This document shows positions 32,776-41,858 of a stretch of DNA of 64,000 bases, one piece after another. The stretch comes from Pseudodesulfovibrio sp. 5S69 (lineage in GTDB: Bacteria; Desulfobacterota; Desulfovibrionia; Desulfovibrionales; Desulfovibrionaceae): positions 124,001-188,000 of the forward strand of contig NZ_CP146609.1 of NCBI RefSeq assembly GCF_037094465.1, in the 5' to 3' direction. The translations under genes were made by a program, and so were the position numbers. Every line of letters starts with the position of its first letter. The first letter of the stretch is position 1. A model generated the notes under the pieces. The model made no database searches. It was given only the letters and a program-made list of their open reading frames with translations, and was not told the origin of the DNA.

Positions 32776-34242
32776 ATGACCAAGAAGAAACGGCAGAAGA
32801 TGTTCATCTCCGTGCTGCCGGGAGAGCAAGTCGAGGTCGTCATCGCCGAAGAGGGCAAGGTCAACGAATACTACGTTGAGATGGTCCACCAGGCCAAGAC
32901 CAAGGGCAACATCTACAAGGGTTACATCCACAACATCGACAACGGGCTCCAGGCCGCGTTCATCAACTACGGAGCCGAGCGCAACGGCTTTCTGCAGATC
33001 GACGAGGTCCACCCGGAATACTACGTCAACGACGTGACCACCAAGAAGGGCCAGCGCTTCCCGCTGATGCAGAAGGTGCTCAAGCCCGGCCAGGAGGTCC
33101 TGGTCCAGGTGGTCAAGGAGCCCACCGGCAAGAAGGGGGCGTTTTTGACCTCCTACCTCTCCCTGCCCGGACGCAGCTTCGTTTACACCGTGGGCCGCAG
33201 CCAGATCGGGGTCTCGCGCAAGATCGAGAATGAGAAGGAGCGCGCCCGGCTCAAGGCCGCCCTGGAAGGGTTCGAGACCACCGAGGGCGTGGGGCTGATC
33301 GCCCGCACCGCCGCCGTGGGCCAGTCCAAGGCCGCCCTGGAGCGCGACTACAAGTATCTGAACCGGCTGTGGACCGACATCCGGTCCAACGCCCAGAAGG
33401 TCAAGGCCCCGGCCATCGTCTACAAGGAACTCGGCCTGGCCGCCCGGGCCGTGCGCGACTACCTGACCCTGGACATCACCGAGATCTGGGTGGACGACAA
33501 GGAGACCTATGAGCAGGTCCACCAGTTCGTGAAGCTGGCCTTCCCGCGCAAGAACAACCTGGTCCGGCTGCACGAGGACAGCGACCTCTCCCTGCTGGAG
33601 CGGTTCAACCTGACCAAGCAGGTCCAGGAGATTTACTCCCGCGAGGCGTCCATGCCCTCGGGCGGACGCCTGGTCTTCGACGCCACCGAGGCCCTGACCG
33701 CCGTGGACATCAACTCCGGCAAGATCGGCGGCGAGAAGAATTTCCAGAAGATGGCGCTCAAGACCAACGTGGAGGCCGCCCGCGAGATCGCCCGCCAGCT
33801 CCGGCTGCGCGACATCGGCGGCCAGGTGGTCATCGACTTCATCGAGATGAAGAACCCCAAGGACTGCCGCGAGGTGGAGAAGGTCATGCGCGCGGAGATG
33901 AAGAACGACCGCGCCCGGACCGACGTCTCGCGCATCTCGTCCTTCGGCCTGATGGAGCTGGTCCGCCAGCGCCTGGGCTCCTCGGCCATCGCCATCTCCA
34001 CCGAGCCGTGCCCCTGCTGCAAAGGCACCGGCATCCGCCGCAACATGGAATGGCAGGCCCTCCAGGCCCTCAAGGATATCCACCGCGACCTGCGCAAGCC
34101 CGGCGGCGAGGAGGTCGAGTTCGACTGCGAGGAAGAACTGGCCATCTACCTGCTGAACAACAAGCGCGGCATCCTGGCCGACCTGGAAAAGCGCTACAAC
34201 AAGTCCATCCACATCGACATCGAGTACGAATACGACGAGTAG
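32776..34242 (+). CDS. rng: Ribonuclease G/E family endoribonuclease
   Basis: A 488-aa RNase G-type enzyme that cuts single-stranded AU-rich RNA and helps mature rRNA. An S1 domain (about 35-120) includes GNIYKGYIHNIDNGLQAAFI; the catalytic Asp residues lie in LTAVDINSGK (about 311) and VVIDFIEMKN (about 350); the Zn-link is CPCCKGTGI (about 413). The E-specific scaffold tail is absent, favouring RNase G. The ATG at 32776 has AGAGG six bases upstream. Confidence 0.92.
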   Translation: MTKKKRQKMFISVLPGEQVEVVIAEEGKVNEYYVEMVHQAKTKGNIYKGYIHNIDNGLQAAFINYGAERNGFLQIDEVHPEYYVNDVTTKKGQRFPLMQKVLKPGQEVLVQVVKEPTGKKGAFLTSYLSLPGRSFVYTVGRSQIGVSRKIENEKERARLKAALEGFETTEGVGLIARTAAVGQSKAALERDYKYLNRLWTDIRSNAQKVKAPAIVYKELGLAARAVRDYLTLDITEIWVDDKETYEQVHQFVKLAFPRKNNLVRLHEDSDLSLLERFNLTKQVQEIYSREASMPSGGRLVFDATEALTAVDINSGKIGGEKNFQKMALKTNVEAAREIARQLRLRDIGGQVVIDFIEMKNPKDCREVEKVMRAEMKNDRARTDVSRISSFGLMELVRQRLGSSAIAISTEPCPCCKGTGIRRNMEWQALQALKDIHRDLRKPGGEEVEFDCEEELAIYLLNNKRGILADLEKRYNKSIHIDIEYEYDE

Positions 34243-34264
34243 CCGTCCCCGGATACGAAACAAG

Positions 34265-34306
34265 AAAGGCCCCTGTCCCGAATCATCGGGGCGGGGGCTT
34301 TGCTTT
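34265..34306 (+). terminator. Terminator of rng
   Basis: A two-part stem: AAAGGCCCC against GGGGGCTTT with one mismatch, enclosing CCCGA/TCGGG, then a short T-rich stretch. Located 22 nt after the rng stop. Confidence 0.75.
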
Positions 34307-34334
34307 CGGAGTGATGCCGATCAATCCGGCCCCC

Positions 34335-34389
34335 CCTGGACCCCCCTTCCAAACTTTTTGTGTGCCTTAGGCAAGCCCGTGCGGACGCG
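34335..34389 (+). repeat. AAACTTTTTGTG repeat downstream of rng
   Basis: Nearly identical to 6905-6958 over about 54 bp (CCTGGACCCCCC ... AAACTTTTTGTGTGCCTT ... GTGCGGACGCG). It lies directly before the large hairpin element and on the same strand as rng. Confidence 0.8.
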
Positions 34390-34403
34390 GCGAGCCCCCC
34401 CCT

Positions 34404-34634
34404 GGAGCGGTTCGGGTAGCGCAGCGACCCGACAGCGGCTCTTTTACCGCGCTCGCACAAGGCTTTCGAGAGTGGTGTAGCTGTGCATTTTTAAGTGAAT
34501 TGTAGGCGAGTCTTCGAGCCGTACAAGATCTTATGCCCTAGGTACAGACCCGGCCGGGGCAACCGCAGCGTAGCCGTCTACGTGAGGATTGGCCCGGCCG
34601 GAAAAAATGTGCAGATGCGCCGCTATCGGAAGCC
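34404..34634 (+). repeat. Covarying hairpin element, copy C with inserted hairpin
   Basis: Module 1 (34404-34450) has stem CGGGT/ACCCG with GC/GC inside. Module 2 (34461-34634) keeps GGCTTTCGAGAGTGG, the CGTAG-CCGT-CTACG inner hairpin and CCGCTATCGGAAGCC, but its main stem reads CCGGCCGGGGCAA / TTGGCCCGGCCGG. About 53 extra nt lie in the left arm and fold as a TTGTA/TACAA hairpin. The 3' end is 3 nt from the stop codon of the convergent sensor kinase gene. Confidence 0.85.
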
Positions 34635-34637
34635 GCT

Positions 34638-36569
34638 CTACTCCATGGAAGGCAGTGTAAAGATGAAGGTGGAGCCTACGCCGACCTCGGACTCGACCCA
34701 GATGCGGCCACCGTAGTGCTCGATGATCTCGCGGCAGATGGTCAGGCCCAGGCCGGTGCCCTTGGGCTTGTTGACCATGGTGTCGTCGGTGTGGGTCTGG
34801 TGGAACTTCTCGAAGATCTGGGACTGGTCCTCGGGGTGGATGCCGGTGCCGGTGTCGACCACCTCCACGCGGAGCTGGCCGAAGCGCGGGAAGGCGCGCA
34901 GGGTGACCGAGCCCTTTTCCGTGAACTTGGAGGCGTTGTTGAGCAGGTTGATGAGCACCTGCTGCATGCGGTCGCGGTCGGCGAAGATGTGCGGCAGGCC
35001 GGGCTCGATCTCGGTGCGCAGCTCAAGCGAGGTCTGGGCGAACATGCCCGAGACCGAGCTGGCGGCCACCTCGATGACCTCGTTCATGTCCAGTTCCTCG
35101 TCGCGCCAGCCCATGGAGCCGGACTCGATCTTGTTCAGGTCGAGCACGTCGTTGATCAGCCGGGTAAGACGCTCGCCCTCGTGGCTGATGATGGCCAGGT
35201 TCTCCCGGATGCGCTTGCCCTTGCGCGCGAGGCTGCCGTCCGGGCTGACCAGGGGCAGGAAGTTGCGGGTGAACTCCTTGTTCAGGAGCTTGGCGAAGCC
35301 CAGGATGGAGGTCAGGGGCGTGCGCAGTTCGTGGGAGACCGAGGACAGGAAGGCCGACTTCATCTCGTCCAGCTCGCGCAGCCGCTGGTTGGCCTCCTCA
35401 AGCTCGCGGGCCTTGTTGACCAGGTCCTCGGTGCGCTCGCGCACCAACTGCTCCAGGTGGCGGTTCAGGTCGGCCAGGTCCTGCTCGGCCTTCTTGCGGT
35501 CGGTGATGTCCTCAAGGATGCCGTCCACAAACACGAAGTTGCCCTTTTCGTCGTGGATGGCCCGGGCATTGAGCGAGCCCCAGATGGTCTTGCCGTCGCG
35601 GCGGTAGTACTCGGCCTCGAACCGCTTGACCTCGCCCTGGTCGCGGACCCGGTCGAAGAACCCCTGCATGTGGTCCGGGTTGACCATGATCCGGGAGCTC
35701 AAGGAGCGGACGTTGGACAAAAACTCGTCCAGAGAGTCATAGCCGAAGATACGGGCCATGGCCGGGTTGGCCCGGCGGAGTACGCCGTCCGGGGTGGCCT
35801 GGAAGATGCCCTCGATGGCGTTCTCGAAGATGGACCGGTATTTCTCCTCCGCTTCCTGGAGGGTCTTGTTCATGGTCTGGAGCTTGTTCTCGCGGCCCTC
35901 GATCTCGATGGACATGCGCCGGAACCGTTTCGCGATCTCCAGCAGCTCGGCGTGGTAGACCTCGCCGAAGTCGTAGGAGAAGTCGCCCTTGGCCACACGG
36001 GCGATGCCGGACTGGAGGACCCTGAGCGGCTTGTTCAGGAAAACGCGCAGGAGCAGGCCGGTGATGGCCAGGATGACGGAGATGGACACGACGATGATGA
36101 TGATGGACACGAACATCTGCTCGTCGAGGCGCTTCTTCTCGCGCTCCAGGGTGAAGTCGATCTCGGCCCGGCCGATGGTGCGCCCCTCGAAGATGATGGG
36201 CCGGACCTTGCTGAAATCGGCGGGCGCGCCCGAGAACTTTTCATGGGCGAAGACCACCTCGTTGCGCGAACCGTAGATGCGGATGCCCTGGACCATGTCG
36301 TCGTGGGTGTAGACCGAGCCGATGAGCCGGGCGTTGTCGTAGTCCAGGTTCCAGATGGGTACGGCCAGGATCTCGGCCACCGAGGAGATGGTGTCCTCGC
36401 CCTTCTTCTCGGCCGTGGCCCACATCTCCTGGGACTGCTGCCAATAGATGAAACCGCCGAGCGCCGTGGCGATGATCATGACGATGACCACCAGGCTGAA
36501 GGTCAGGTCCCGCGAGATGGACCTGCTGGTCAGGAGAGGCCGGTTTCTCTTGGGTTTGTCTGCTCGCAT
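34638..36569 (-). CDS. Two-TM sensor histidine kinase with HAMP-like and PAS domains
   Basis: A 643-aa kinase: transmembrane helices at about 24-45 and 152-175 enclose a periplasmic sensor of about 105 residues (IWNLDYDNARLIGSVYTHDD). A HAMP-like linker follows (NKPLRVLQSGIARVAKGDFS), then a PAS domain (about 245-365), a coiled coil, HisKA with SVSHELRTPL near 415, and HATPase_c with LLNNASKFTEKG and GTGLGLTICREIIEHYGG. The sensor region is of the kind found in many delta-proteobacterial kinases; its ligand is unknown. No regulator gene adjoins. Confidence 0.9.
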   Translation of the reverse strand: MRADKPKRNRPLLTSRSISRDLTFSLVVIVMIIATALGGFIYWQQSQEMWATAEKKGEDTISSVAEILAVPIWNLDYDNARLIGSVYTHDDMVQGIRIYGSRNEVVFAHEKFSGAPADFSKVRPIIFEGRTIGRAEIDFTLEREKKRLDEQMFVSIIIIVVSISVILAITGLLLRVFLNKPLRVLQSGIARVAKGDFSYDFGEVYHAELLEIAKRFRRMSIEIEGRENKLQTMNKTLQEAEEKYRSIFENAIEGIFQATPDGVLRRANPAMARIFGYDSLDEFLSNVRSLSSRIMVNPDHMQGFFDRVRDQGEVKRFEAEYYRRDGKTIWGSLNARAIHDEKGNFVFVDGILEDITDRKKAEQDLADLNRHLEQLVRERTEDLVNKARELEEANQRLRELDEMKSAFLSSVSHELRTPLTSILGFAKLLNKEFTRNFLPLVSPDGSLARKGKRIRENLAIISHEGERLTRLINDVLDLNKIESGSMGWRDEELDMNEVIEVAASSVSGMFAQTSLELRTEIEPGLPHIFADRDRMQQVLINLLNNASKFTEKGSVTLRAFPRFGQLRVEVVDTGTGIHPEDQSQIFEKFHQTHTDDTMVNKPKGTGLGLTICREIIEHYGGRIWVESEVGVGSTFIFTLPSME

Positions 36570-36662
36570 CTGTTTTCCGGAAAAAGGGAAATGGGGGACA
36601 ACTCCCTAATCGCGCATCCTCTTGAGAGGCTGTACACGACTCCCCGCAACCTGTCATCACAG

Positions 36663-37415
36663 TTATAATGGATACCGGCCCCGCAGCCGGGCCACGGTCC
36701 CGTCCTCGACGAGGCGGTTCAGCGCCTTGCGCAGGCGGGCGCGCACGGACGGCGGCACGCGCAGGGAGACGTAGACGCGCATGAAATCCCGCTCCAGGAC
36801 CAGCGGCCGGCCCAGGAAGCGGCGGCGCAGGCCGAGCCGGTCGGTGGCCGCGGCCAGCCCCTGGCGCGAGCCGATCACGGCGTCCACCCGCCCGGCCATG
36901 AGCATCTTGAAGCCGAGTTCGTGGTTCTTGCACGGAAAGGGGATGTACTTCAGCGCCTTGGCCCGCGCGCGCTCGTACCGCGAGCCCCGGAGCACGGCCA
37001 CGGTCTTGCCCGCCAGGTCCCGGACGTCGCGCAGGGGCGTTTCCACGCGCCCCCAGGCCACCAGGGTCATGGCCTTGACCGGACCGATGTCCTCGGCCAG
37101 TTCGGCGATCCGGCCCTCGGGCGGGGTGATGATCATGTCGGCCATGCCCGTGTCCATCTCCTCCACGCCCCTGGCCAGGGGCACGAGCCGGTTCTCGGAT
37201 GCGAGCCCGGCTTCGCGCGCCAGGGCGTTGCCGAGTTCGAAGCAGAACCCGCCGGGGCGGCCCTCCTCCATGCGTCCGCACGCGCCCAGCTCCACCGTCA
37301 CGATGCGCAATTCCCGGTCCTGGGCGAAAGCCTGGGCCGGGAGGCACGACCAGAGCGACAGGAGAAGCAACAACAGGACCGGTCGCAGGCGGGGAGGGGG
37401 CGAATCATGGGGCAT
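36663..37415 (-). CDS. Family 3 solute-binding protein (amino-acid type)
   Basis: A 250-aa protein with a long signal peptide (RPVLLLLLLSLWSCLPAQAFAQ) and the bilobed SBP_bac_3 fold: GRPGGFCFELGNALAREAG, DMIITPPEGRIAELAEDIGPV, and a second-lobe segment starting LRDVRDLAGKTVAVLRGSRYE. Such proteins bind polar amino acids or feed sensor kinases. No permease or ATPase gene is nearby; the adjacent sensor kinase gene lies downstream on the same strand, so this protein could be its periplasmic partner, but that is inference. The ATG at 37413-37415 lacks a clear ribosome-binding site. Confidence 0.75.
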   Translation of the reverse strand: MPHDSPPPRLRPVLLLLLLSLWSCLPAQAFAQDRELRIVTVELGACGRMEEGRPGGFCFELGNALAREAGLASENRLVPLARGVEEMDTGMADMIITPPEGRIAELAEDIGPVKAMTLVAWGRVETPLRDVRDLAGKTVAVLRGSRYERARAKALKYIPFPCKNHELGFKMLMAGRVDAVIGSRQGLAAATDRLGLRRRFLGRPLVLERDFMRVYVSLRVPPSVRARLRKALNRLVEDGTVARLRGRYPL

Positions 37416-37524
37416 GCCGCAATCTAAAACGCATCCCCCGAAAAAGCAACGGACCCCGGGAATTCGCGGGAGTCGTGAGGCTTGCCTTATTCCGCGCAGT
37501 CCCTTATCTGTGCCGGAATCAACC

Positions 37525-38970
37525 ATGCGCACGTCCCCGACCACATGGCTTCCGGCAGCCCTGCTCCTCGCGGCCCTGTGCCTGTCGGGTCCGGACCGGG
37601 CCGAGGCCCATCCGCACGTCTACGTGGACGTGTCCCTGACCTTCCACCTGGACGACTCGGGCCTGTCGAGCGTGCACCAGAGGTGGCTCTTCGACGAGAT
37701 CTTCACCCGGGCGATCCTGAGCGACCTCGGGCAGGACGCGGCCTCCCTGATCACGCCCGAAGGGCAGGCGGCCATACGCGACGGGGCGTTTTCGTACCTG
37801 GCAAACTACCACTACTTCACCCTGATCGAGACCGGCGGCAAGCGGCTGCCGGTGAGCGTCGAGCACTTCCGGGCCGGCCTGGAGGGGAACCGCTTCGTCT
37901 ACGACTTCGACGTGCCGCTTTCCCTGCCCGTGGCCCGGCTGGCCGACTTCCGCATGGCCGTGTTCGACAAGGAATACTACACGGACATGATCTACGCCGA
38001 GAACGGCATCCGCTTCGACGTCCAAGGCGGGGTCTCGGTCAGCCACTCCATGCGGGCCGCCAACGACCAGACCTACTGGCAGTACATCGTGCCCGACGCC
38101 GTGCACCTGACCGTCACCGCCGCACCCGGCGCGGCCCCGTCCGTGGCGCCCGACCTTGCGGGCACGGCCGACGGCCCCGGACCGCTCGCCCGGCTCATGA
38201 GCCTGGTGCGGTCCACCCAGAAGGAGCTGACCAAACGGCTCAACGGGTTCGGCACGCGGCTGAAGGACGACCCGTGGGGCGCTCCCCTGTGGATGTTCTT
38301 GGCCCTGTCCTTTGTCTACGGGGTGGTCCACGCCGTGGGCCCCGGACACGGCAAGGCCGTGGTCTGCTCCTGGTTCCTGAGCCGCCCCGGCTCGCTTTTG
38401 CGCGGCGCGCTCATGGGCAACGCCATCACCTTCGTGCACATGGGCTCCGCCGCCTTGGCCGTGGGCGCGGCCTACCTGCTCTTCTCCTCGGGCATGGGCG
38501 GATTCGCCGCCGCCAGCCGGGCCATCCAGCCCGCCGGGTACGGGCTGCTCGCCTGCATGGGCCTGTTCCTGCTGGCCAAGAGCCTGCTCGACCTGCGCAG
38601 GGGCGGCCCGCTCGGTGCCCGCGCCTGCGCCCACGCCGAGCCCGAGGGCGGCGATGTCCGGTCCATCCTGGCCGTGTCCTTCGTCACCGGGCTCATCCCC
38701 TGCCCCGGCGCGGCGGTCATCCTGGCCTTCGCCATCGGCCTGAACATCTTCTGGACCGGGGTGGCGGCCCTGGTGGCCATGGCCCTGGGCATGGGGCTGA
38801 CCACCACCCTGTTCGCCTGGTTCGCGGTCTCGGCCAGAAAGGCCGCCCTGACCCTGTCGGGCCGCAACCGCCGCCTGTTCAACACGGTCCACGCCGGGCT
38901 GTCCATCTGCGGCGCGGCCGCCATCGGCCTGTTCGGCACCGCCCTGTTCATCGGCTCCCTGACCGACTGA
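37525..38970 (+). CDS. DUF1007 domain fused to NicO nickel/cobalt transporter
   Basis: A 481-aa protein: a signal peptide (about 1-28), a periplasmic DUF1007 domain beginning HPHVYVDVSLTFHLDD, and from about 255 a polytopic NicO/RcnA-type transporter with VYGVVHAVGPGHGKAVV and SFVTGLIPCPGAAVILAFAIGLN. The two parts are usually separate neighbouring genes; here they form one polypeptide. The role is likely efflux or uptake of Ni2+/Co2+ or a related metal; the HPH motif may bind metal. The ATG at 37525 has only a weak GGAA upstream. Confidence 0.85.
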   Translation: MRTSPTTWLPAALLLAALCLSGPDRAEAHPHVYVDVSLTFHLDDSGLSSVHQRWLFDEIFTRAILSDLGQDAASLITPEGQAAIRDGAFSYLANYHYFTLIETGGKRLPVSVEHFRAGLEGNRFVYDFDVPLSLPVARLADFRMAVFDKEYYTDMIYAENGIRFDVQGGVSVSHSMRAANDQTYWQYIVPDAVHLTVTAAPGAAPSVAPDLAGTADGPGPLARLMSLVRSTQKELTKRLNGFGTRLKDDPWGAPLWMFLALSFVYGVVHAVGPGHGKAVVCSWFLSRPGSLLRGALMGNAITFVHMGSAALAVGAAYLLFSSGMGGFAAASRAIQPAGYGLLACMGLFLLAKSLLDLRRGGPLGARACAHAEPEGGDVRSILAVSFVTGLIPCPGAAVILAFAIGLNIFWTGVAALVAMALGMGLTTTLFAWFAVSARKAALTLSGRNRRLFNTVHAGLSICGAAAIGLFGTALFIGSLTD

Positions 38971-39053
38971 TCCCGCTCCCCGAAGCGTCCCGAAGACCGG
39001 CCCGCCCCCGGCAATGGCCGTTCTCGTCCGGTTTTCTTGTTTGCAAAAAACAA

Positions 39054-39083
39054 TTGACAAATTTTTTTACTTTTAGGTAAAAA
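39054..39083 (+). promoter_or_regulatory. lrp promoter with TTTTTAC/GTAAAAA operator
   Basis: TTGACA at 39054-39059 and a -10-like TAAAAA at 39078 (18-bp gap). A perfect TTTTTAC-N6-GTAAAAA palindrome (39064-39083) overlaps the spacer and -10, a sensible place for autoregulation by the Lrp-type protein encoded 45 nt downstream. Confidence 0.55.
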
Positions 39084-39127
39084 GACCCTGGCTAAGCTTT
39101 CCAAATCGAAAATACGGAATAACAAAA

Positions 39128-39610
39128 ATGAAAAATACATTGGATTCACAAGACAAGCGGCTGGTGGCCGAACTGACCCGCGACGGCCAGCTCTCGCCCG
39201 GCAAGATCGGGGCGGCCACGGGCGTGACCGCACCCACGGTCCGCTCGCGGCTCAAGAACCTGATGCAGGCGGGCGCGCTCAAAGTGGCCGGGCTGGTCAA
39301 TCCCACGCGCATCAAGGGACTGACCGTGGCCCTGGTGGGCATCAGCCTGATGAGCCACGAGCAGCTCGGCGAAAAACTGGACCAGATCGGGGCCCTGCCC
39401 CGGGTCAACTGGGCGGCCGCAGTCACCGGGCGCTACGACATCATCGTGGAGATCGTCTGCCAGGAAGGCATGGACGACCTCTACCAGTTCCTGGACCAGG
39501 ATCTTTCCCAGGTGGGCGGCATCAACGCCTCCGAATCGTTCGTTGTCATGAAATCCCGGCGCAAGTGGCTGCTGTTGCCCGACGCCGTGATCGAAACCTT
39601 CACCAAATAA
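39128..39610 (+). CDS. Lrp/AsnC family regulator
   Basis: A 160-aa regulator with an N-terminal winged helix ([41 protein letters not shown]) and a C-terminal RAM/AsnC ligand domain (about 62-140) containing [13 protein letters not shown]. It is immediately upstream of ald, so it is likely to control alanine dehydrogenase in response to alanine, as in other bacteria with this pairing. Possible autoregulation through the palindrome at 39064. Confidence 0.92.
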   Translation: MKNTLDSQDKRLVAELTRDGQLSPGKIGAATGVTAPTVRSRLKNLMQAGALKVAGLVNPTRIKGLTVALVGISLMSHEQLGEKLDQIGALPRVNWAAAVTGRYDIIVEIVCQEGMDDLYQFLDQDLSQVGGINASESFVVMKSRRKWLLLPDAVIETFTK

Positions 39611-39656
39611 CGTTCAGCCGCCGGAGAGGGCGGATAGCTTTGCAAAGGAGCATCAA

Positions 39657-40769
39657 ATGATTATCGGTATCCCCAAGGAAATCAAAACATTGGAAAATCG
39701 TGTCGCCATGACCCCCGGCGCTGTGGAATCCCTGGTCCGCCAGGGCAACGAAGTGCTGGTCGAGGCGGGCGCCGGACTGGGCAGCGGCCTGACCGACGCG
39801 GAATACGTGGCCGCCGGGGCCAAGATGGTTTCCGCAGCCGAAGCCTGGGGCGCGGAGATGGTCATCAAGGTCAAGGAGCCGCTGGAGAGCGAATTCCAGT
39901 ACCTGCGCAAGGGCCTGCTCCTGTTCACCTACCTGCACCTGGCCGCCGCTCCTGAGCTGACCAAGGCCCTGCTCGACTCCGGCACCACCGGCGTGGCCTA
40001 CGAGACCGTCAAGTCCGCCGACGGCACCCTGCCCCTGCTGACCCCCATGTCCGAGGTCGCCGGCCGCATGGCCACCCAGGTGGGCGCGCACTACCTGGAG
40101 AAGACCCAGGGCGGCCGCGGCATCCTGCTGGGCGGCGTGCCCGGCGTGTACCCCGCCGAAGTGCTCGTCCTGGGCGGCGGCGTGGTCGGCACCAACGCGG
40201 CCCGCATCGCCATGGGCATGGGCGCGCGCGTGACCATCCTCGACCTCTCCCACCAGCGGTTGCAGTACCTGGACGAAGTCTTCCAGGGCCGCATCACCAC
40301 CATGATGTCCACCGAGCCCAACATCCGCCAGATGGTCCAGCGCGCCGACCTGGTCATCGGCGCGGTCCTGCTGCCCGGCGCCAAGACCCCGAACCTGATC
40401 ACCCGCGACATGCTGCCCCTGATGAAGGAAGGCTCGGTCATCGTCGACGTGGCCGTGGACCAGGGCGGCTGCATCGAGACCACCAAGGCCACCACCCACG
40501 ACAACCCGACCTATGTCATCGACGGCGTGGTCCACTACGGCGTGGCCAACATGCCCGGCGCGGTGCCCCGCACCTCCACCTTCGCCCTGGTCAACCAGAC
40601 CGCTCCCTACGCCCTGCGCCTGGCCGCCAAGGGCCTGAAGGCCCTCAAGGACGACGCCGGACTGGCCCTGGGCCTGAACACCTGGGACGGCAAGCTGACC
40701 TGCCCGGCCGTGGGCGCCGCCCTGGACATCGAAGCCATGACCCCGGAAGAGGCCCTGGCCAAGATGTAG
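39657..40769 (+). CDS. ald: Alanine dehydrogenase
   Basis: A 370-aa enzyme that converts L-alanine and NAD+ to pyruvate, ammonia and NADH. Family landmarks: [21 protein letters not shown] at the start with the substrate-binding Arg, KVKEP with the catalytic Lys (about 74), YLHLA with a catalytic His (about 96), the Rossmann motif [12 protein letters not shown] (about 172) and [13 protein letters not shown] (about 269). AAGGAG lies ahead of the ATG. It follows the lrp-type gene by 46 nt and ends at a strong terminator. Confidence 0.96.
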   Translation: MIIGIPKEIKTLENRVAMTPGAVESLVRQGNEVLVEAGAGLGSGLTDAEYVAAGAKMVSAAEAWGAEMVIKVKEPLESEFQYLRKGLLLFTYLHLAAAPELTKALLDSGTTGVAYETVKSADGTLPLLTPMSEVAGRMATQVGAHYLEKTQGGRGILLGGVPGVYPAEVLVLGGGVVGTNAARIAMGMGARVTILDLSHQRLQYLDEVFQGRITTMMSTEPNIRQMVQRADLVIGAVLLPGAKTPNLITRDMLPLMKEGSVIVDVAVDQGGCIETTKATTHDNPTYVIDGVVHYGVANMPGAVPRTSTFALVNQTAPYALRLAAKGLKALKDDAGLALGLNTWDGKLTCPAVGAALDIEAMTPEEALAKM

Positions 40770-40792
40770 CCCCGACGGCATAACGCAAACGA

Positions 40793-40826
40793 AAAGACCC
40801 CGGTCGCAGGACCGGGGTCTTTTTCA
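40793..40826. terminator. Bidirectional terminator after ald
   Basis: A perfect 13-bp stem AAAGACCCCGGTC / GACCGGGGTCTTT with a GCAG loop and further Ts. Shared with the convergent acyltransferase gene. Confidence 0.92.
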
Positions 40827-40844
40827 TTTTCCGTGGGCCGCGCA

Positions 40845-41798
40845 TCAGCCCAGGGGCGCGACCAGCCGCCGCGTGATCCGGACCACCGAGGGGCTGGCCA
40901 GTACCCAGGCCAGGGCCGCGGCCACGGGGATCAGCAGCCAAGCCGTGGAGCCGAGCACGCCGTACGCGGCAGGCCACAGCCGGTAGGGCACGAGCAGCAG
41001 GGAGTGGAGCAGGTAGACGTGCAGGGAGTGGCGGCCGATGCGGGTCAGCGGATTTTCGCCCGGGGGGACCATGGCGAGGGCACCCAACCCCAGGCCGAAG
41101 GCCACGGCCAGTTGGATCGCGCGGGCGACCAGCCCCACGACCAGACCGGGCCCGAGGGCCGCGTATGGCCCGTTGCCGTAGAGCATGGGCTGGAAATTGT
41201 ACCCGGAAAGCCACGCGGCCAGAAACAGCCCGGCCGCCGTCAGCGCCCATCCGGTCAGGCGGCCGAACGCGGCCGTGGGCGGGATGCCCCGCTCCCTGAG
41301 CCGGTGCCCGGCCAGGAAGAACGGCAGCAGCACCAAAGTCCGGGACAGGCTCAGGTCCAGGCCGATGAACGGCACAAACCCTGCGGCCAGGGCCAGCACG
41401 ATGGATGCGGGCAGGGCGAACGGCACGCGCCGCGCATACGGCAGGATCATGCGCCAGCAGAACAGGCTGAGCAGGTACCACAGCCCATACAACCCCTGGA
41501 GGACCGGGTAGGGCTCCTGCCCCATGAGCCGCAGGATGAGCGTGTGCAGCGCCACGAAAACCACATACGGGGCCAGGAGCTGCCGACCGTTCCGGACCAG
41601 CGCCGCCCGCCCCGTCTCCACCCGCGACAGCCAGCCCGAGATCAGGGCGAACATGGGCATATGAAAGGAATAGACATAGAAATAAAGCGCGTCCGCCGCC
41701 CGGTCCCCGCTGGGCACGGGCCAGACCAGGTGGCCCATGACCACCAGGATGATGAGCAGCCCCTTGGCGTTGTCGATGCGGGTGTCGCGGCCGGTCAT
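40845..41798 (-). CDS. Acyltransferase 3 family membrane protein
   Basis: A 317-aa protein with about ten helices. The N-terminus RDTRIDNAKGLLIILVVMGHL has the conserved Arg-Asp and GH(L) residues of acyltransferase-3 (OafA/WecH-like) proteins, and FHMPMFALISGWL follows. Members O-acylate surface sugars or other periplasmic substrates; the substrate here is unknown. The gene is transcribed divergently from nothing nearby and may be co-transcribed with the MltD-like gene 60 nt upstream. Confidence 0.85.
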   Translation of the reverse strand: MTGRDTRIDNAKGLLIILVVMGHLVWPVPSGDRAADALYFYVYSFHMPMFALISGWLSRVETGRAALVRNGRQLLAPYVVFVALHTLILRLMGQEPYPVLQGLYGLWYLLSLFCWRMILPYARRVPFALPASIVLALAAGFVPFIGLDLSLSRTLVLLPFFLAGHRLRERGIPPTAAFGRLTGWALTAAGLFLAAWLSGYNFQPMLYGNGPYAALGPGLVVGLVARAIQLAVAFGLGLGALAMVPPGENPLTRIGRHSLHVYLLHSLLLVPYRLWPAAYGVLGSTAWLLIPVAAALAWVLASPSVVRITRRLVAPLG

Positions 41799-41858
41799 GG
41801 TTACCTTTTAGCAGACTCGGTGCGGCCGGGGAAGCGTGCCGGGATGCCCTGCGGACCG

